Shown here: piece by piece, positions 48,839-58,654 of the stretch
Layout of the letters: every line of letters starts with the position of its first letter
Position numbering within the stretch: the first letter of the stretch is position 1
Assembly (NCBI GenBank): GCA_040285825.1
Contig: JAUPSS010000001.1
Coordinates: 1,984,001 to 2,048,000, forward strand
Reading direction: 5' to 3'
Source of the DNA: Eukaryota sp. TZLM1-RC
Lineage: Eukaryota; Metamonada: BaSk clade
DNA: 64,000 nucleotides
Position numbers and translations under genes: made by a program
Notes under the pieces: model-generated
Databases searched by the model: none
Seen by the model: the letters and a program-made list of their open reading frames with translations, nothing else
What the model was told of the DNA's origin: nothing

Positions 48839-48983
48839 GCAATGAGGTGATTCAAAATGTGTTTGAATACTACTGTGAATTTCATCGGAAATGCATACAT
48901 CATGTAGCATTCCTCCATTCCCTTATACGGTTTCCTTTTCAGGATCACAGCGCCCGAAGGCAATACATGGATACAAACAACTA

Positions 48984-49801
48984 TCACTCTCTCACCTCCC
49001 TTCTAAATGTCTCTGGTCTGATCCCAGTAAAATGTTCAGAAATCGCAATCTCTAGCTGATTTCTTGAAGCGGAAATGTCTCTAGACCAGCGTTTATCACA
49101 TCTAGGACATTCAAAGTATGCATTATTGATTCTTCGAGTGCCTTTATGATACACCTTCCTGTGATGTACCTTGCAACAATTGGTTTTGGCAGATATCATG
49201 TATTCATCTCCAACCTTCACATTGGCAAAGTATTTCTTTACTTCTGTCAGAAACTTCTTAGTTTGGGCTTTGGTGGATTGTCGAGAAGGTCCATTACCAC
49301 CATTACCAAACCAAATAATAGTTTCCCTGTTATTAGCTAGTCTCTTAATTTTGTTAATAAAATGAATGAACCTTTTTTGTCTTCTTATCACAAAATCAAA
49401 CTTATTTCGTCTCAAAATTCTCTCTGTACTATTGGTCAAAGTTTGGGAAACCAAAGAAATTGTTTCCTGCTCATCATTCCTTATCAGTGAAGCTATTTCA
49501 ATGAGATACCTGTTGAAGCTCTCAATGGAATATGTGTTCACAGAGGATTGAGTGCGTGGCTGGGGAAAATCAATTACTTTTGCTTTCGGATTCAGTAGAT
49601 TACTGAATTTGGATTACTGAATCCAGATTGTTCAACAATTACCATATTCTCTTGTGAACAATATCCAGTTGTCCAACCACATAAATTTGAATGGTTTGGA
49701 TCAACCGCCACGAAAAAAAGGAAGATCTTCTCTGATGGGAAGATCCTGCGAGCAATCTTGAGACCGTCTAGCAATTTTCCTCGGTTGGTTAGCTCGCCCA
49801 T
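48984..49801 (-). pseudogene. Fanzor (eukaryotic TnpB-like nuclease) relic 3
   Basis: Two frames on the reverse strand: 49592-49801 (IARRIFPSEKIFLFFVAVDPNHSNLCGWTTG, a RuvC-I type 'DPN' motif) and 48984-49541 and upstream in that frame (FVIRRQKRFIHFINKIKRLAN, TIIWFGNGGNGPSRQST, KVGDEYMISAKTNCC, AYFECPRCDKRWSRDISASRN). So all three acidic RuvC residues (D, E, D) seem kept. The zinc ribbon has NCC in place of the usual CxxC, plus CPRC. The break between the frames is a 14-bp tandem duplication (gattactgaat at 49598-49608 and 49612-49622). The N-terminal part is not found as an open frame. It lies directly upstream of NOP58 on the same strand. Confidence 0.7.
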
Positions 49802-50268
49802 TTATTCTCTTATTTCGTTTTCTAGTGGACTCTCTAAAAAGTTGGTACAGAAAAATATGCTTTTCCAAATCACTCAATAGAATTTCCTACATCAAATAAG
49901 ATAAATCTAAAATGCACTATTCAAACTTTGCAAAAACGACTAAATGATTCGTTTCAAAATAAAAAAAATGATAAAAACAAATGAAGATGATCATTTTCGA
50001 AAAATCGCATGAAGATCTTGGTTGTTTTTCACTCATCAATTTTGGAAAAAGGTGCATGTGAAAATAATTGATCAGATTCATCACATTGAGACCGTTGTAG
50101 TGAAAACCTGCGCTCAGTGCTTATAATGGAGCGTTTAAAACAACAATGGGGTTATATTCCAATGAACCAACTTTTATTTAAATAAATATGCATTTGTTTT
50201 TATTCACCAAAAAATCATCCTCTTTTTCGTTCTGATCAGACCAGTTGTCGTACTTCATTAATTCAATA
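49802..50268. other. intergenic, no gene seen
   Basis: AT-rich spacer. The reverse-strand frame just upstream of relic 3 (FLYQLFRESTRKRNKRINGRANQPRK) may be decayed Fanzor N-terminal sequence, but I cannot support it. Confidence 0.4.
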
Positions 50269-50385
50269 GAGAAGCAATGGCGAGAAAACAAACAAATAAG
50301 GCTTTTGTAGAGGAACTAATGGTTCATTGCAATTAATCTTGTTAGCTCTGTTATGATTTTATTAAGTGTTGTTCAATAAAATTAA
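50269..50385 (+). mobile_element. LINE-F 3' end relic
   Basis: About 115 bp resembling IREA...ARKQTNKAFVEELMV and the LINE-F 3' untranslated region (ATTAAGTGTTGTTCAATAAAATTAA). Too short and diverged to be more than a relic. It lies about 75 bp upstream of the ABCE1 start codon. Confidence 0.6.
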
Positions 50386-50461
50386 ATTATTTCACCCAAT
50401 CAAACAATAAAAACACTTTCCCCCACCTCCCTCTCTTCTTAGTCTTTCACATCTAGTCTTC

Positions 50462-52365
50462 ATGAGTGACGAATCTCTTACTCGTATTGCTATCGTCAAG
50501 GCAGACTCTTGTAAACCCTCTAAATGTTCTAGAGAGTGAGTTTTACCCTCATTATTTCTTACAGTAGATGTCGCCGATCCTGTCCCGTTGTTCGCACTGG
50601 TATGTTACATCATTCTTTTTCTCATTCTCAGGCAAGCAGTGCATCGAAGTCACATCGAAGTCCAAGATTGCTTTCATTTCTGAAACCCTGTGCATCGGTT
50701 GTGGTATATGTGTGAAGAAGTGTCCTTTCGAGGCCATCACCATCATTAACCTCCCCAAAAACCTGGAAAAGGAAACAACTCATCGTTTTGGTCCAAACTC
50801 CTTCAAACTCCATCGTCTGCCCACACCCCGTCCTGGCCAGGTTCTTGGTCTTGTTGGAACTAACGGTATCGGTAAGTCCACTGCCCTGAAAATCCTTGCC
50901 GGAAACCTCAAACCCAACCTCGGTCAATTCCAAACCCCACCCGATTGGGAGGATATTTTAACTTACTTCAGGGGCTCTGAATTGCAAAGCTACTTCACCC
51001 GTATCTTGGAGGACAACATTAGAGCGGTCATCAAACCCCAATACGTGGATAACATTGCAAAGGCTGTCAAGGGTAATATTGAGAAAATTATTAAAACCAA
51101 GGATCAGCGAGGTGTGGGTCAGGACTACATGCGGGAATTAGAACTTGAATCCCTCATTGACCGTGATGTTTCCCAGCTCTCTGGTGGTGAACTTCAACGA
51201 TTTGCCATGGCTGTGGTCGCTGTTCAGAATGCTGACGTGTTTATGTTTGATGAACCTTCCTCTTACTTGGATGTACGTCAACGTCTTACCGCAGCTCGTG
51301 TTATCCGTTCAATGTTGGAGATTAGCTCACACACGTATGTTATTGTAGTTGAGCATGATTTATCAGTTCTCGACTACCTTTCTGACTTCGTCTGTATCCT
51401 CTATGGTGAACCTGGAGCCTATGGTGTTGTGACTATGCCATTCTCTGTTCGTGAGGGTATCAACATTTTCTTGGATGGAATGGTTCCTACTGAGAATCTT
51501 CGTTTTAGAGATGTCGCCCTTAGTTTCAGAATTGCCGAAACAGCTGATGATGTTGTGGAAGAACGTCATCGTCATATGTCTTATCCAGCAATGACCAAGC
51601 GTTTAGGTAAATTTGAATTAAATGTAGAAGCTGGAGAGTTTACTGAATCTGAAATTATTATGCTTGTTGGTTTGTTTTTTCTTTCATAATTTGTTAACCA
51701 CAGGAGAAAATGGTACTGGCAAGACTACCTTCATTAGAATGCTTGCTGGCCTACTGAAGCCAGACTCTGGGGAAGAAGTACCTGAAATGCATGTTTCGTA
51801 TAAGCCTCAGAAAATTGCTCCAAAGTTTGATGGTAATGTACAGACGTTATTCCATCAAAAAATTAGAGATTCTTATATGCATCCTCAATTTGTAGCTGAC
51901 GTCATTACCCCTCTTGCTCTCAAGAAGCTCTATGATCGTGAAGTTAAGACTTTATCTGGAGGAGAGTTGCAACGTGTGGCTCTGGCGTTGTGTTTGGGTA
52001 AACCAGCCGACATTTATCTAATTGATGAACCCTCTGCTTATTTGGACTCTGAACAACGTATTATCGCCTGCAAAGTCATTAAGAGGTTTATTATGCATAC
52101 CAAGAAAACTGCGTTTATTGTAGAGCATGATTTCATTATGGCGACTTATTTGGCTGATAGAGTTGTGGTTCATGAAGGTAATACAGGAGTAGCTTGTACT
52201 GCCAATTCTCCCTCATCTTTGCTTTCTGGTATGAATAGATTCTTGAGCAATTTGGACATTACCTTTAGAAGGGATCCTACGAATTTCCGTCCACGAATTA
52301 ATAAATTTAATTCGCAAAAGGACAAGGAGCAAAAGGGTTCTGGGCAGTATTTCTTTGTTGATTAA
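50462..52365 (+). CDS. ABCE1: ABCE1/RLI1 ribosome recycling ATPase
   Basis: Four exons: 50462-50535, 50565-50599, 50632-51669 and 51704-52365, with introns of 29, 32 and 34 bp. About 602 residues (human about 599). The N-terminal Fe-S region is split by the first two introns: SCKPSKC, then CRRSCPVV, then [21 protein letters not shown]1: Walker [10 protein letters not shown], signature [11 protein letters not shown], Walker [14 protein letters not shown]2: GENGTGKTT (split by intron 3), [29 protein letters not shown]. It splits ribosomes after termination and acts in initiation. Introns were placed by GT-AG ends and phase, and by the family sequence on each side. Confidence 0.96.
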
Positions 52366-53379
52366 GTGATGTTTGTAGTTTAATTTTATTTTTATTGGTT
52401 TTTTGCGATTTGTTTTGTTAGTTTTATAAAAAAGTGTTTTTGATGTTTTTGTTTCGATAATGGCACAAATTATTTATTCTAAGTTTCGCTGAATGGTACA
52501 CATCATGTTGTACTCAGCTTCCTACAAAATACTACATTATAAATACACTTCAAAGTGTAAAGGATGTTGGCCATAATAACCTCAGAGCAATAGTTGAAAA
52601 ATCAAACAACAAAACCCCATAGAAATGGACGAATAAAACATTAAAAGTTTATCAAGACCCCAAACAAAATGGTTGAATGGTCAACTTACAATCGAAACTA
52701 ATAATTCCGGTGATTGAATGTCATCTTTTTTAAGAGATTAATTTTCATTAGTGTTAACGGGTGCGTGGGTTTTTGCATGGGTGTGTGTTTTGGGTGCGCA
52801 CCGCACACCCTTCAACACTGCTGTTTAGTCCATTTATCTACCAAAGATTCCGACACTGAAATGTTCATTAAGTTGTGGCGTTCATCCAAGATTCTATAAA
52901 GCCATTCTTTTCTGATTGTCTTTCTTAATGACAAAAATAATAGTGATTGAACTGCAGTAAACTGTAAAACAGACACTTATGTATGTCGAAATTGTTCACT
53001 ACGGCAGACATAAACCAAATTCGGTGAATCTGTAATTGTGACGAGAGCGAAAATCACGAATTACCTTCTATTTGCAGGAAATTTGAATATATATATTTCT
53101 AGATAGTAGTACAATGCCCTGAGTGTCTCCTTCCCAATTCATCCGCTACAGAAGATTTAACCCCTTGTCTGTAGTCACAGTATCACGTGCACATTCTTTG
53201 AGACTGTATGGTAAAGCTGCAGGATTCTCAATGATTGCTTTTGATCATCTGAAATGTGTTGCAAAATCTCTGAAAACAATAATCCTTCATTGACCAGTTC
53301 ATATAATTAAATTATCCACAATCTTGAATGCTTTTCTACAGAATTATGTTATTCGAGATTGATTCCTTTAACAAAGTCC
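52366..53379. other. intergenic, no gene seen
   Basis: About 1 kb of AT-rich spacer after ABCE1. A G/T-rich patch (gtgcgtgggtttttgcatgggtgtgtg, about 52760-52795, listed here in part as gtgcgtgggt) stands out. No supported ORF. Confidence 0.45.
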
Positions 53380-54156
53380 AACCGTGGTGTTCGTCCCATT
53401 GCAAATGGTGGAGTGATTTCTGGTCTATCAGCTACCCTGTTTTTCAATCGTAACAAGAAAAGTGCTAACCAGTTTTTGGTGCTTTTCAATTTGGTATAGG
53501 AACTTATGATGAAGCCACGGCTGCTGCTTTTGGTCTAGATTTATGAATTTATCAAGGGAAAGTGGTGCAGTTGTCTGTTATATCAAAAATGCATCTAATT
53601 CTGTGAAATATGGTGCTATTGTTGCAGCACTTCAACGTTCTTGTGTTTTTACATAAGTCGCTCCTTTGTTTGAATTCTATATTCTGATCACTCACATTTA
53701 GTTATGAAAACCGTATCTATTTCCTCTTGTTCACGTGTTTAGGGTTAGGGTTAGCTTGAGATGTAAAACATGGTGATCCAATCTCTTCATCCAATCTTTG
53801 TTCACCTTAAGTCACAATACCCAGAAAATAAAGTTGTGGCGTTGCTCTTCGTGCATAATACATAAGCAAAAACAAAAGTTTATGGACAGAGTAAAAGAAG
53901 TCACTTAAATTAAACACTTACAAGAATTTGAATCTATGATGACGAAATCCACTTTCCTAAAAGGGAAAGTCACAAAATTGTGGCATATAAGGATGATGTT
54001 TCCTCTCGTATACTTCCAGACCCAACAAATTTGTTTGAAATTTTAGCTTCTCGTATTGGTTGTCGAGGTCTTGGTAGACATATTGATTATATCTCTTTTG
54101 AAAGAATCGAATTGACATTTGTGAATTATGACGATGATTGTACTGAATTGTTGGCA
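53380..54156 (+). mobile_element. LINE RT relic, heavily decayed
   Basis: RT motifs in several frames: RGVRPIANGGVISGLSATLFFNR, then FGIGTYDEATAAAFG, CYIKNASNSVKYGAIVAALQ, a VKHGDPI-like piece near 53770, HPIFVHLKSQYPENKVVA, and AYKDDVSS in place of AYMDDVS (ORF 53980-54162). TTAGGG repeats sit inside it at 53738-53754. Confidence 0.65.
53738..53754 (+). repeat. short telomere-like repeat (TTAGGG)
   Basis: 'tttagggttagggttag' in the RT relic, just before the part matching SSGVKQGDP. Confidence 0.7.
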
Positions 54157-54265
54157 ATTTAGCTAGAGAACAAGCAGATCAAGATTTTGTAGAGGAAATC
54201 TTGGTTCAATGATAGTCGTCATTAGTATTGAGTTAATTTAATTAAGTGTGCAAATTCAATAAACA
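54157..54265 (+). mobile_element. LINE-F 3' end relic
   Basis: LAREQADQDFVEEILVQ and the LINE-F 3' untranslated region through AATTCAATAAACAC. Only about 110 bp. Confidence 0.8.
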
Positions 54266-54489
54266 CAAAAAGATTGTTGGCAACATTGGTAGGAATGAGG
54301 AATGCATGTCTCAGTCCCTGAAATAAGAACGGAAAGAGCTTCTGCTGCTGAATTCGAACACCAAATTTTTGTGGAAAAAGAATCAAAATTCCGACATTCT
54401 ATATTTACTCAAAGTTGCTGAGCTTTCCAAGAATTGAAAATACGACGCTCTTAGTCGAAAATACAATGGTGTAAGAGACAGAAAAATTT

Positions 54490-54720
54490 GTCCCAATTAA
54501 CAATTGGAATTTTTGGTAACATAGGAAGAAAAGGTCCAAACCTTTTGGATGACTTCAAAAACTTCTTACAGAGAGTGGCCGTACATTTGATTTTCTCATT
54601 TGGAAGAACAAAACTGTATTCTCATTATTGAAAGCTCTTCCTTTTTTAAATAACTTTACGGTGTTTATCAACAAGCGAGTTATCATTCAAGTGAATTGCA
54701 AAAATCTCCGATCATTCAAT
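54490..54720 (+). mobile_element. LINE C-terminal relic
   Basis: Decayed frames read LSQLTIGIFGNIGRKGPNLLDDFKNFL, ESGRTFDFLIWKNKTVFSLLKALP: the C-terminal block of this LINE superfamily, subfamily not assigned. Confidence 0.65.
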
Positions 54721-55265
54721 AGTAATAATAAAAATTAAAAATCCTTGAACATTGTCGCTATCTATTCAGAGAAACAGTTATAATTAATTTTCCTTTTTTG
54801 CATACAAAATAATGTCTGCACAAGCGAAGAATCCAGTCAACCATTGCTACAAAATCACAAATTAAAATAAAAAATTACATTGGTTAAAATTTTGCAATAT
54901 TTGATATGTAAAAATCGAACATAAATCACGCATTATCCATTTAAAAGTTCTTAGACATGTGCTTGAACACATGTGCTTGTTTGTTTTTAAACTTGATGTC
55001 ATTAATGTTCACACAATTCTTAATCATTAACAATAGAAAATAATAATAAAATATAATACAAAACAATCAAAATAGTGATTCTGCTTCTCCAAAGATCTCT
55101 TCAGATGAAAAAAGACATCTATTCAACAGCACAACCAAAATCACTATCCAATGATCGGTCTTGAGGAGGCTTCTCAATGCTGAATGCAATGGTGCTCTGC
55201 CTAACTCAAATTCAAACAACACAAGGAAGAAAGAAGTTTATACAATAAGATATAAAGAAAATGAT
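54721..55265. other. intergenic, no gene seen
   Basis: AT-rich spacer that includes the 3' untranslated region of the Cys-rich gene. The forward frame 55161-55409 is an antisense shadow of that gene. Confidence 0.5.
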
Positions 55266-55605
55266 CTAACAGAAGTGATACCATTTACAGGCAGCTCTGG
55301 GACAATCACTAGGACAAGCACCTTGGAGAAGAGCATTACAACCAGCGTTACAAGCTTAAATGAGCGATTGAGGTCAACAAACCAGCAGCAAAAGGTCCTG
55401 TTGCTGTAATGAGTAAAGGATATTAACACATACGTGCACATGCAATGGCACATCCACTGGCTTCAGCAACATTGTAGATAACTCGGAGAACGCGAGCACA
55501 AGTATCACACTCACCATTAGCTTCATCAGCATCAGGATAGACAGGGGTCTGCCATTCAGCAAAAACAACAGCAAACAGGAGAGCAACAACGAAGGCCTTA
55601 ATCAT
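55266..55605 (-). CDS. small secreted Cys-rich protein (three exons)
   Basis: Predicted exons 55434-55605, 55383-55403 (21 nt) and 55266-55354, with introns of 30 bp (GTATGT...TTACAG) and 28 bp (GTTTGT...TTTAAG). Product of 93 residues. Residues 1-16 are a signal peptide (MIKAFVVALLFAVVFA). The mature part has ten Cys in closely spaced pairs: CDTC, GCAIAC, then CNAGC, GACPSDC, AACKWYHFC. All exons keep phase and both introns have the size seen in other genes here, which supports the model. Without splicing the frame stops at 55423 and the downstream Cys-rich exon would be left unexplained. A saposin-like or other disulphide-rich secreted peptide is possible; function unknown. Confidence 0.65.
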
Positions 55606-55655
55606 GTTTGAAGAAACTTGTTGATTTTTAGTCGATATTTTGCAAAATTGGTGAA

Positions 55656-55686
55656 TTGCCATTCCCATTCCCATTCCCATTCCCAC
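55656..55686. repeat. CATTCC hexamer repeat
   Basis: Five units of 'cattcc' in a row, about 50 bp upstream of the start of the Cys-rich gene. Confidence 0.85.
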
Positions 55687-55709
55687 CCCATTCCCAATTC
55701 TCAAAATCC

Positions 55710-55870
55710 ATGCCGTTTAACACCGATCATTTTTTTTCTGATGTCAATTTACTTCAACTTAAGCTTCCAGCTTCCGAAGATACAAAGGTGCGTGCTCTAG
55801 ATGCTCTATCCTCCATTAGTACTACCCAAGCTAATGTGGCACGATTCTATCGTACAATCAAGTACAATCA
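55710..55870 (+). pseudogene. fragment of an unknown gene cut by LINE-B
   Basis: Frame beginning MPFNTDHFFSDVNLLQLKLPA, then DTKVRALDALSSIS, VARFYRTIKYNQE, after which it runs into LINE-B sequence. The divergent position from the Cys-rich gene would suit a real gene start. On the far side of the LINE-B (about 56060-56130) a frame reads LEHFSDVNLIKFI, an echo of HFFSDVNLLQLKL, so a related or duplicated piece may lie there. Not recognised. Confidence 0.35.
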
Positions 55871-56025
55871 AGAATTAATTTTGATAACAGCGGTTCTAAA
55901 AAGGAATCTACTCGATATGATTTGCACACTACATAAATTTGGTCCCTGACGTTATTATGCACTTTGCTTCTAAATGTAATGAAATGTTTACAGTTCAAAA
56001 GATGAGTAAACAAAAAATTTGGTAA
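55871..56025 (-). mobile_element. LINE-B internal fragment
   Basis: Encodes FTHLLNCKHFITFRSKVHNNVRDQIYVVCKSYRVDSFLEPLLSKL on the reverse strand, matching 4140-4275. No 3' end is present, so this is a broken piece and not a simple truncated insertion. Confidence 0.85.
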
Positions 56026-56304
56026 ATCTTTAACTTCAATTGAGGAAAAGTAATCTTTTGCAGAAAATAATGATTTGCAGAAGTCATTGGAACACTTTTC
56101 TGACGTCAACTTGATTAAATTTATCTGATTGGAAGAAGGATTGGTGTTCTATTTTTATTCTTTTATTGGAAAAAACAAATCTGTCAAAAGTTTTATTGGA
56201 CAATACAAATTGTTTAAAACTAATGTCGCTATAATTGAGTGCAAATTATATATATAATATTTATATCAGTTCAATTTTAGAATAAAATTAAATTTTTAAA
56301 AAAT

Positions 56305-56470
56305 TCTGGTTAAATAGAATTGTTTTTTGCATTTTCAAGTCTATTCCAACAATGATTTCAAAGGCACTTTTAGCTATTGGTATAGAATATGAACGTAATG
56401 CTGTGAGTAGGTTTAGCAATAGTGACACTTGTTTGGAGGATATTGGATTCTAGATGGGTTTTTATATCTC
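56305..56470 (+). mobile_element. LINE-E 3' end fragment
   Basis: Begins 'ttctggttaaatag' and encodes NRIVFCIFKSIPTMISKALLAIGIEYERNAVSRFSNSDTCLEDIGF plus the 3' untranslated region. Its start lies within two bases of the LINE-E self-insertion site at 35792. Confidence 0.85.
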
Positions 56471-57389
56471 AATAATCACTCCAGTTAAAAAATTCCAATC
56501 AAGACTTTGCTCTCTACTTCAATAATAGTTTGAAGAATTTAATTCAAGTTTAATTCTAATTTGAAGAATATAATTTACTAGAATATTTGAAAGATTCAAA
56601 AATTCACCATAATATAAGATTAGAGTTGGTTTAAACTTTGATGAATTCAGCTGCTTTTGGAAAGGTAATATTATTTATTGGTATTGGAAATAAACTGATC
56701 AAGTACATCTTTTGGTTGCCCCAATGAAAGCATTGTGAATCGTTCAAATGACCATTCTCGAATATATGACTTTCTAATGTTATTGGAAATTATCTCTTCT
56801 GAATGGTTGCAGAAAAATTTATATAATGATCAACATCAAAACACGATTAACTAAATTCTTTTGATTGGGTGGTATCTCTCTGTTTTGACAACAATTTGAA
56901 AAGAATAATGTATGAAAATGGTTATTAAACATCCAGTGCATCTAGAAGAATGAACATTATACATCTAGAAAATAGAAAATTGTAGCTTTGAAGCATACTG
57001 TGTGTCATTTGAACCTCAACGAATCTTACTGTTATTGTTGTGCTTTGCAATTCACTCATACTGACTTATAACCTGCAGTTTACGAAGTTCTGAAACAAAT
57101 TATCAAACCCAATTAATGTTCTTTTCCTAATCACATAATTTTTCAAGATTCGAGGCTTTCGGAAATCGCACCAATGTTATCGGTCCGACACAATACCGAA
57201 ACAGTTCTCCGTTTTGTGTGAAAACGACATTTAACCTCAAAATATCTGCCTAGGAGTTTCTTTGCTACAAATCACTTCACGTACTTTACCTTGGTTTTTA
57301 CCTTACCAACAGTCAAGAAAACATTTGGACCGCATTATTGCCTGCAACACAGATGACATAACTACTGTTGCAATCATTGAACAAATATC
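56471..57389. other. intergenic, no gene seen
   Basis: About 900 bp of AT-rich sequence. No supported ORF, RNA gene or repeat. Confidence 0.45.
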
Positions 57390-57400
57390 ATTCGTGAACT

Positions 57401-58315
57401 CATTTTTTTTATATTTATTGAATTTGCACACTTGATTAAATTAAATCATAACTAATGGGACGACTATCATTAAACCAAGATTTCCTCTACAAAATCTTGA
57501 TTTGCTTGCTGTCTAGCTAAAGCTTCTCTAATTCGATTGAAAAACCGCGGTAATCTATTAATAATGGCAAATTGAATCCGTGAACGCCATAAAAAAATAT
57601 CAAATCTTTTCATTGTTTTTTCTTTCACCATTTTTTGGAAGTCATCCAAAAAAGTTTCTGCTTCAACTGATATTCTTCCATTTATCGTAAATGGGAAAGC
57701 AATAAAAACCAGCTGTGTATTTCTATCGACATTTGCATCTTCAATTTCTTTATCATATTTTCTATGTTTTTCTTTTGCTTTAAAATCCAGAGCAGCCACA
57801 GGATTAAGTTTTCTTCTGTGAACCAAAGTATCGTTTGCAACATTACATGAGACAAAGTCAACAATAGCTTCAGAATTATCAATCCAATCACAGTATACAT
57901 CACCTCTATCATCAGAACCAAATTTATTCAGAGAAAGTGTTTCCTTCAGCAGGGGCTCTTTGATACACGATATCCTTGCAGTTTGTGCCATATTGAAAAC
58001 AGTGTCTCTAACAGCATCATGTAATGAAGAACGATAAGTTATCAATTTAGAGCAATTTAGAGCATGGCGCAAAGTGAGTTGTGGTGAATTCGAACAAATA
58101 CATTTTTCTTTTGATAATAATTGGTTAATGGGGATGTTCAAATATAATCTCATTTTTGTTACAAATGCTTCATTAGTGGCACACAATCCAAATCTTCGTG
58201 GTACAATGGTTACAAAAAGTGAAGAATCTGACGCCTTGTTTTCACAAACACCCTTTTCCAATAACAATGAGTGAAGATCTTGATTTAAAACAGCCGAGCT
58301 GCAAATATTATATAT
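57401..58315 (-). mobile_element. LINE-F copy with 11-bp target duplication
   Basis: Open reverse frame 57470-58330, of which about 280 residues are LINE-F: LNQDLHSLLLEKGVCENK, finger CICSNSPQLTLRHALNC, YRSSLHDAVRDTVF, nuclease-like region, C-terminus FVEEILV. It is nearly identical to 39265-40155. Target duplication 'attcgtgaact' at 57390-57400 and 58316-58326. The tail is AATTCAATAAATATAAAAAAA. Confidence 0.92.
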
Positions 58316-58326
58316 ATTCGTGAACT

Positions 58327-58654
58327 GCAATACCGAATGTAATAAAAAATTTTTTATTCAAAATGATGAAGAATCTGATTTCAAGTCGTTATGCACTAAA
58401 TGAACCAGATTTCCCAGAGCTTTTGTATTTGATCTTATGGGAAGAAACCCTTGTCCCACGGGGCATTATTTTGAGAAGATTCTTGTTTATTTCTCAGCCA
58501 TTGAGGTGCCACAATGGCCCGCAAACCATGTATTCTTTGAAGATATTTCTCAACTCAGTATTTTTATCTAAATAAATCCCTCTTTCCCTGCAGTACTCTC
58601 TCACCACTTGCTCTTTCAGCTAGTTTTCTATTTATTTAACGGTGGTCATCAACA
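58327..58654. other. intergenic, no supported gene
   Basis: A 70-codon forward frame (58363-58575, MMKNLISSRYALNEPDFPEL...) is present but has no recognisable features. The promoter of the ThrE-like gene must lie here. Confidence 0.4.

Noticed and set aside
48839-48910. NOP58 start at 48910
   Set aside because: The first 24 residues have no counterpart in the family; Met at 48838 begins the conserved N-terminus.
55161-55409. 82-codon forward frame
   Set aside because: Antisense of the Cys-rich gene, whose exons and introns explain the region better.
55355-55433. One 79-bp intron in the Cys-rich gene
   Set aside because: Two short introns around a 21-nt exon keep phase equally well and match the intron sizes of other genes in the window.
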